Below are positions 60,310-64,000 of a stretch of 64,000 nucleotides of DNA, one piece after another. The translations under genes and the position numbers were made by a program. The notes beneath the pieces were generated by a model. That model worked only from the letters and a program-made list of their open reading frames with translations. It was not told where the DNA came from and searched no databases. This DNA comes from an uncultured Eubacteriales bacterium. GTDB taxonomy: Bacteria > Bacillota > Clostridia > Oscillospirales > Oscillospiraceae. The number at the start of each line of letters is the position of its first letter. Position 1 is the stretch's first letter. The stretch is taken from assembly GCA_900545585.1 (NCBI GenBank), contig UQZR01000001.1, positions 98,774 to 162,773 on the forward strand, read 5' to 3'.

Positions 60310-60888
60310 ATGCAGCAGTTGAAAGAGCGTATCCTGAAGGAGGGCCGCGTGCTCCCCGGCAATATCATCAAGGTGGACGGATTCCTGAACCACCGCGTGG
60401 ACACCGCCCTGATGGGCGCCATGGCGGAGGAATTTGCCAAATATTTTGACGTCAAGAATATCACGATGGTGCTGACCGCAGAGGCCAGCGGCATCGCTCT
60501 CGCTACCGTCTGCGCCGAGAAGTACGGCGTGCCCATGGTCTTTGCCAAGAAGGCCAAGAGCGACAACATCGAGGGCGGCCTGTACCAGAGCGATATTTTT
60601 TCTTATACCTATAAAAAGAAAGTGACCCTGCTGGTGTCCCAGGACTGGATCCACGCCGATGATCGCGTGCTCATCATCGATGACTTCATGGCCAAGGGCT
60701 ACGCCATGCGGGGCCTCATCGACATTGTCAACAAGGCCGGCGCCACACTGGCCGGCATCGGCGTTGCCGTGGAGAAGGGCTTCCAGGACGGTGGCGACAG
60801 CCTGCGCCGCGAAGGCTACCCCATCCACTCTCTGGCCATTATCGATGAGGCCGATGAGCACCACATCCGCTTCAGGGAGGATAACTGA
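60310..60888 (+). CDS. xpt: xanthine phosphoribosyltransferase
   Basis: A 192-residue purine-salvage enzyme converting xanthine to XMP. Starts [17 protein letters not shown]; the PRPP loop is [16 protein letters not shown] near residues 118-133, and [12 protein letters not shown] is the earlier conserved segment. The ATG at 60310 has GAGAGGAAG upstream; a GTG three codons earlier overlaps it. XMP feeds the next gene, guaA, which starts one nucleotide after its stop. Confidence 0.95.
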   Translation: MQQLKERILKEGRVLPGNIIKVDGFLNHRVDTALMGAMAEEFAKYFDVKNITMVLTAEASGIALATVCAEKYGVPMVFAKKAKSDNIEGGLYQSDIFSYTYKKKVTLLVSQDWIHADDRVLIIDDFMAKGYAMRGLIDIVNKAGATLAGIGVAVEKGFQDGGDSLRREGYPIHSLAIIDEADEHHIRFREDN

Positions 60889-60889
60889 T

Positions 60890-62419
60890 ATGAAGAAGGT
60901 TCTGGTTCTGGACTTCGGCGGCCAGTACAACCTGCTGGTGGCCCGCCGCGTCCGCGAGTGCGGCGTGTACTGCGAGATCAAGTCCTTCCGCACCTCCACG
61001 GAGGAGGTCCGCGCCTTCGGGCCGGACGCCCTTATCTTCACCGGCGGCCCTGCCACCGTGTTCGAGCCCAACGCCCCCATGGTGGACAAGGCCCTGTTCG
61101 AGATGGGCATCCCCGTGCTGGGCATTTGCTATGGCCAGCAGCTGATGATGCACCTGCTGGGCGGTCAGTGCCGCAAGGCCGAGACCCGCGAGTACGGCAA
61201 GATCCAGCTGACCCACAACGTCTCCCCCCTGTTCGAAGACGTGCCGGAGACCTCCGTGTGCTGGATGAGCCACGGCGTGGAGGTGGAGCAGCTGGCCCCT
61301 GGTTTCCGTGCCATCGCTCATACTGACGGCTGCCGGCACGCCGCTGTGTGCTGCGCCGAGAAGAACCTGTACGGCGTGCAGTTCCACCCCGAGGTGCTGC
61401 ACACCGAGTACGGCAAGGAGATTTTGCAGAACTTCCTGTACCGCATCTGCGGCTTCCAGCGGGAGTGGTCCATGGCCAACTATCTGGAGGAGGCTGTGGC
61501 GGAGTGCCGCCGCAAGATCGGCAGCGGCCGTGTGCTGCTGGCCCTGTCCGGCGGCGTGGACAGCTCCGTGGCCGCGGCCCTGCTGCAGCGTGCCGTGGGC
61601 GATCAGCTGACCTGTATCTTTGTGGATCACGGTCTGCTGCGCAAGGACGAGGGCGATCAGGTGGAGCAGGTCATGAAGCACCAGTTCCACGTGGATGTCC
61701 GCCGCGTCAATGCCGGCCCCCGCTTTCTGGGCAAGCTGGCGGGCGTCACCGAGCCGGAGCGCAAGCGTAAGATCATCGGTGAGGAATTCATCCGCGTCTT
61801 TGAGGAGGAGGCCAAGAAGATCGGTGCCGTGGATTTCCTGGCTCAGGGCACTATCTATCCCGACGTGGTGGAGTCCGGTCTCGGCGGCGAATCTGCCGTC
61901 ATCAAGAGCCACCACAATGTGGGCGGCTTGCCCGACTGCGTGGATTTCAAGGAGATCGTGGAGCCTCTGCGCCGTCTGTTCAAGGACGAGGTACGGCAGC
62001 TGGGCACCGAGCTGGGCCTGCCAGACGAGCTGGTATGGCGTCAGCCCTTCCCCGGCCCGGGCCTTGCCATCCGCGTCATCGGCGAGATCACCGAGGAAAA
62101 GCTGTCCATCCTGCGGGACGCCGACGCCATCTTCCGCGAGGAGATGAAGCTGGCGGGCCTGGACCGCACCACCAGCCAGTTCTTCGCCGTGCTCACCGAT
62201 CTGCGCAGTGTGGGTGTCATGGGCGACGAACGCACCTACGACTACACGCTGGCCCTGCGGGCGGTGCAGTCTCAGGACTTCATGACCGCCACGTGGTCCC
62301 GCCTGCCCTACGAGCTGCTGGATAAGGTCTCCGGCCGCATCGTGGGCGAGGTCAAGCACATCAATCGCATCTGCTACGACATCACCTCCAAGCCTCCCGC
62401 CACCGTGGAGTGGGAATGA
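60890..62419 (+). CDS. guaA: GMP synthase (glutamine-hydrolysing)
   Basis: A 509-residue enzyme turning XMP into GMP. The class I glutaminase has nucleophile C80 in LGICYGQQ and the His/Glu pair in [10 protein letters not shown] near 167-176. The ATP pyrophosphatase loop LSGGVDSS lies near 220-227, and a C-terminal dimerisation domain ends KPPATVEWE. Full length. GGAGG precedes the ATG at 60890. The 3' end of guaA is a common integration site for genomic islands. Confidence 0.96.
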   Translation: MKKVLVLDFGGQYNLLVARRVRECGVYCEIKSFRTSTEEVRAFGPDALIFTGGPATVFEPNAPMVDKALFEMGIPVLGICYGQQLMMHLLGGQCRKAETREYGKIQLTHNVSPLFEDVPETSVCWMSHGVEVEQLAPGFRAIAHTDGCRHAAVCCAEKNLYGVQFHPEVLHTEYGKEILQNFLYRICGFQREWSMANYLEEAVAECRRKIGSGRVLLALSGGVDSSVAAALLQRAVGDQLTCIFVDHGLLRKDEGDQVEQVMKHQFHVDVRRVNAGPRFLGKLAGVTEPERKRKIIGEEFIRVFEEEAKKIGAVDFLAQGTIYPDVVESGLGGESAVIKSHHNVGGLPDCVDFKEIVEPLRRLFKDEVRQLGTELGLPDELVWRQPFPGPGLAIRVIGEITEEKLSILRDADAIFREEMKLAGLDRTTSQFFAVLTDLRSVGVMGDERTYDYTLALRAVQSQDFMTATWSRLPYELLDKVSGRIVGEVKHINRICYDITSKPPATVEWE

Positions 62420-62515
62420 TTGCATAAGTCTGAAAGCCCTTGAAATCCAAGGTTTCTACGGATTTCGATGCTATCAAAACCACCTTTTGACGCGACTTAT
62501 TTTCAGAAAAACAAG

Positions 62516-62555
62516 AAATGCTCTGACGAAAGCAATCGTCAGAGCATTTTCTTTT
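62516..62555. terminator. terminator after guaA
   Basis: AAATGCTCTGACGA/TCGTCAGAGCATTT with AAGCAA loop, then TTCTTTT. It also lies after the GNAT gene (minus strand). Confidence 0.85.
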
Positions 62556-62578
62556 AATCGCTCATGCGCACCGCCCTT

Positions 62579-63100
62579 TCAGCGCAGGACCAGTGCCCGC
62601 TCCATGACGATGTAGACTCCCTCCGATACCTGTGCAAAGCCGTTTTTGCGCCAAAAGGACAGGCTCTGTGGATTCCCCCGATCCACGCCCAGGCGCAGCT
62701 TTGTATAGCCCTGTGCCCGCAGATACGCCGCAGCCTCGCCTGCCAGCCTCGAGCCCAGTCCGTTGCCCTGCATCGCCGCATCCACCATGAAAAAGCCGAT
62801 ATAAGCGGTCTTTTCCTCCGGATAGTCCAGGATCAGATCCAATACCGCTGTCAGCCGCTCCTCCGACGGTGTACTGGTCGATAGGTCATCGCCAGCGAAA
62901 TAGCCTACGTAAAACTTGTCCTCTGGCATCTTTCCAGGTGGTAGCGCCCGTATATCCGCACGTACGCTGTCCGCTGTTGCAAGCGGTGGATGGTATTGAT
63001 AAAACTGTGGATTACCGCTGCACAGCCGCAGTATCTGCGGCACATCGGCCTCTTCCAGGCAGCGGACGCGATAGGCAGTCGATAAGCAGGAAACCTCCAT
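62579..63100 (-). CDS. GNAT-family acetyltransferase
   Basis: A 173-residue N-acetyltransferase. The acetyl-CoA loop is MQGNGLGSRLAGEA (R/Q-x-x-G-x-G/A pattern) near 110-123, with FYVGYFAGDD and AYIGFFMVD before it. Acceptor unknown. GGAGG precedes the ATG at 63100. Region between guaA and this gene holds only the terminator and AT-rich sequence. Confidence 0.88.
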   Translation of the reverse strand: MEVSCLSTAYRVRCLEEADVPQILRLCSGNPQFYQYHPPLATADSVRADIRALPPGKMPEDKFYVGYFAGDDLSTSTPSEERLTAVLDLILDYPEEKTAYIGFFMVDAAMQGNGLGSRLAGEAAAYLRAQGYTKLRLGVDRGNPQSLSFWRKNGFAQVSEGVYIVMERALVLR

Positions 63101-63436
63101 GTGCGGTACCTCCGGATTAAGAAAAAATCAGAACCTCTGAATCAAAAAGTATATAATAGGCGGGAATAATGCCTGCCTGTGTTTCGAAACCTTGTTTATC
63201 AAAAGGAATGCAATACTACTATTTTAGTATAGCGGATAAGACTGAAAAGGGCAAGGTTGAGTTGAGGGAAATGAGGTAACAATTCTCGTATTTCACCGCG
63301 CATCAGTGGAAACTGCAAGCGCTGAGCTCAGCCATCAGTCTCCAACTCATATCCGCCTCGACAAATCGAAGCCCATGCAGCACAACGCGCAGCTAAAATG
63401 ATTTCTGCATCAAGCGACTGTCTTGCTGTATATAGA
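63101..63436. other. intergenic sequence, no recognised gene
   Basis: Upstream part (63101-63240) is the probable control region of the GNAT gene. From 63250 on, a minus-strand frame interrupted by a stop gives short protein-like stretches (ELLPHFPQLNLALF, ILAARCAAWASI) that could be decayed coding sequence; I recognise no family. Confidence 0.5.
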
Positions 63437-63547
63437 AAACCACTCGCTGTAGGGGCAGAAAAAGATATCAACCGAGATTCCGCAAGTAGTGGCGAGCGAA
63501 CGCGGAGGAGGCCAGACCAGTGGATTTACTCACTGAGCGAGTGGTTT
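63437..63547 (+). pseudogene. 23S rRNA-like fragment between 12-bp inverted repeats
   Basis: Positions about 63449-63527 read like the segment of 23S rRNA around E. coli 200-260 (GAAAAAGA.ATCAACCGAGATT, then GTAGTGGCGAGCGAACG and GAGGAGGCCAGACC) on the plus strand, opposite to the adjacent rRNA operon. It is flanked by AAACCACTCGCT (63437-63448) and AGCGAGTGGTTT (63536-63547), perfect inverted repeats. Too short to be functional rRNA. Confidence 0.65.
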
Positions 63548-63574
63548 CCCACGCTCGAAGATGGCAAACAAGAC

Positions 63575-63602
63575 AAAGCCCACGACAAAAGTCGTGGGCT
63601 TT
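63575..63602 (-). terminator. rRNA operon terminator
   Basis: AAAGCCCACGAC/GTCGTGGGCTTT with TTTT loop, just past the 5S 3' end on the minus strand. Confidence 0.9.
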
Positions 63603-63605
63603 GTG

Positions 63606-63719
<114 letters not shown>

Positions 63720-63796
63720 TTCCTATTTCACTTGTACCCTGAAAACCGAACAAAGAAGTCAGATGGGAGAAGGCTTAGATTGCCTGCATTATTGTA

Positions 63797-64000
63797 GGTC
63801 AAGCCCTCGGGCTATTAGTACCGGTCAGCTGCATACATTACTGTACTTCCACCTCCGGCCTATCAACCAGATCGTCTTTCTGGGCCCTTACTCCATAAAG
63901 GATGAGAGATCTCATCTTAGGGAGAGTTTCACGCTTAGATGCTTTCAGCGTTTATCTCGTCCGTACATAGCTACCCAGCTATGCCCTTGGCAGGACAACT
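63797..64000 (-). rRNA. rrl: 23S ribosomal RNA, 3' end (partial)
   Basis: Minus-strand 3' end of 23S: the plus strand shows GTCAAGCCCTCGGGCTATTAGTACCGGTCAGC-type sequence (63800-63831) and CTCCGGCCTATCAACC, complements of conserved helices at the end of 23S. About 200 nt of the molecule are here; the rest lies beyond the window. A ~77-nt spacer separates it from 5S. Confidence 0.95.

Overview
The window is high-GC DNA from a strictly anaerobic, endospore-forming Clostridia member, most likely Oscillospiraceae (Flavonifractor, Oscillibacter or Dysosmobacter-like). This rests on the complete spoIIIA operon, spoIIGA-sigE and cotJ, the oxygen-sensitive class III ribonucleotide reductase, and the ferredoxin-linked 2-oxoacid oxidoreductase. 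The genus is inference.

Layout. 1-2594: end of tsaB, then upp, a uridine-kinase-like and a cytidylate-kinase-like gene (nucleotide salvage). 2642-4840: a small Cys-rich ORF converging on cwlD-radA. 4958-8056: the most unusual stretch. A promoter and the first ~27 codons of what looks like a type I-C cas3 run straight into two degenerate I-C-type CRISPR repeats. A complete group II intron (5165-8002, minus strand, with reverse transcriptase) sits inside the single spacer between them. Removing the intron restores a 35-nt spacer. 8181-9283: cotJC and a cotJA-cotJB fusion. 9508-13994: a sugar-type ABC importer with its own ATPase. 14091-15098: a lipoprotein and a small ORF. 15472-20075: aminotransferase, P-loop protein and a four-subunit 2-oxoacid:ferredoxin oxidoreductase, consistent with amino-acid fermentation.

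20256-33307: an XRE regulator, sigE/spoIIGA, a small-protein cluster with rarA, nth, ispA-xseB-xseA, nusB-asp23, and spoIIIAA-AH behind a recognisable sigma-E promoter. 33519-46655: an oligopeptide ABC system (oppA-B-C-D-F) followed by oligoendopeptidase F, an MFS carrier and an M18 aminopeptidase, i.e. peptide uptake and breakdown. 46751-52140: class B sortase, threonine aldolase, PEP carboxykinase, a YqeB-like selenium/molybdenum-hydroxylase maturation protein and a divergent ModE-type regulator. 52199-55857: DUF4097 lipoprotein, then nrdG and nrdD behind a promoter with an NrdR-type box pair. 56234-60176: membrane protein, rimM-trmD, pduL, a membrane protein and a LysR regulator. 60310-63100: xpt-guaA and a GNAT acetyltransferase. 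The right edge holds the 3' end of a minus-strand rRNA operon (5S and partial 23S), preceded by a short opposite-strand 23S-like fragment between 12-bp inverted repeats.

Start sites were chosen from Shine-Dalgarno spacing and are often downstream of the longest open frame. All family calls are from reading the sequence; no database search was run.
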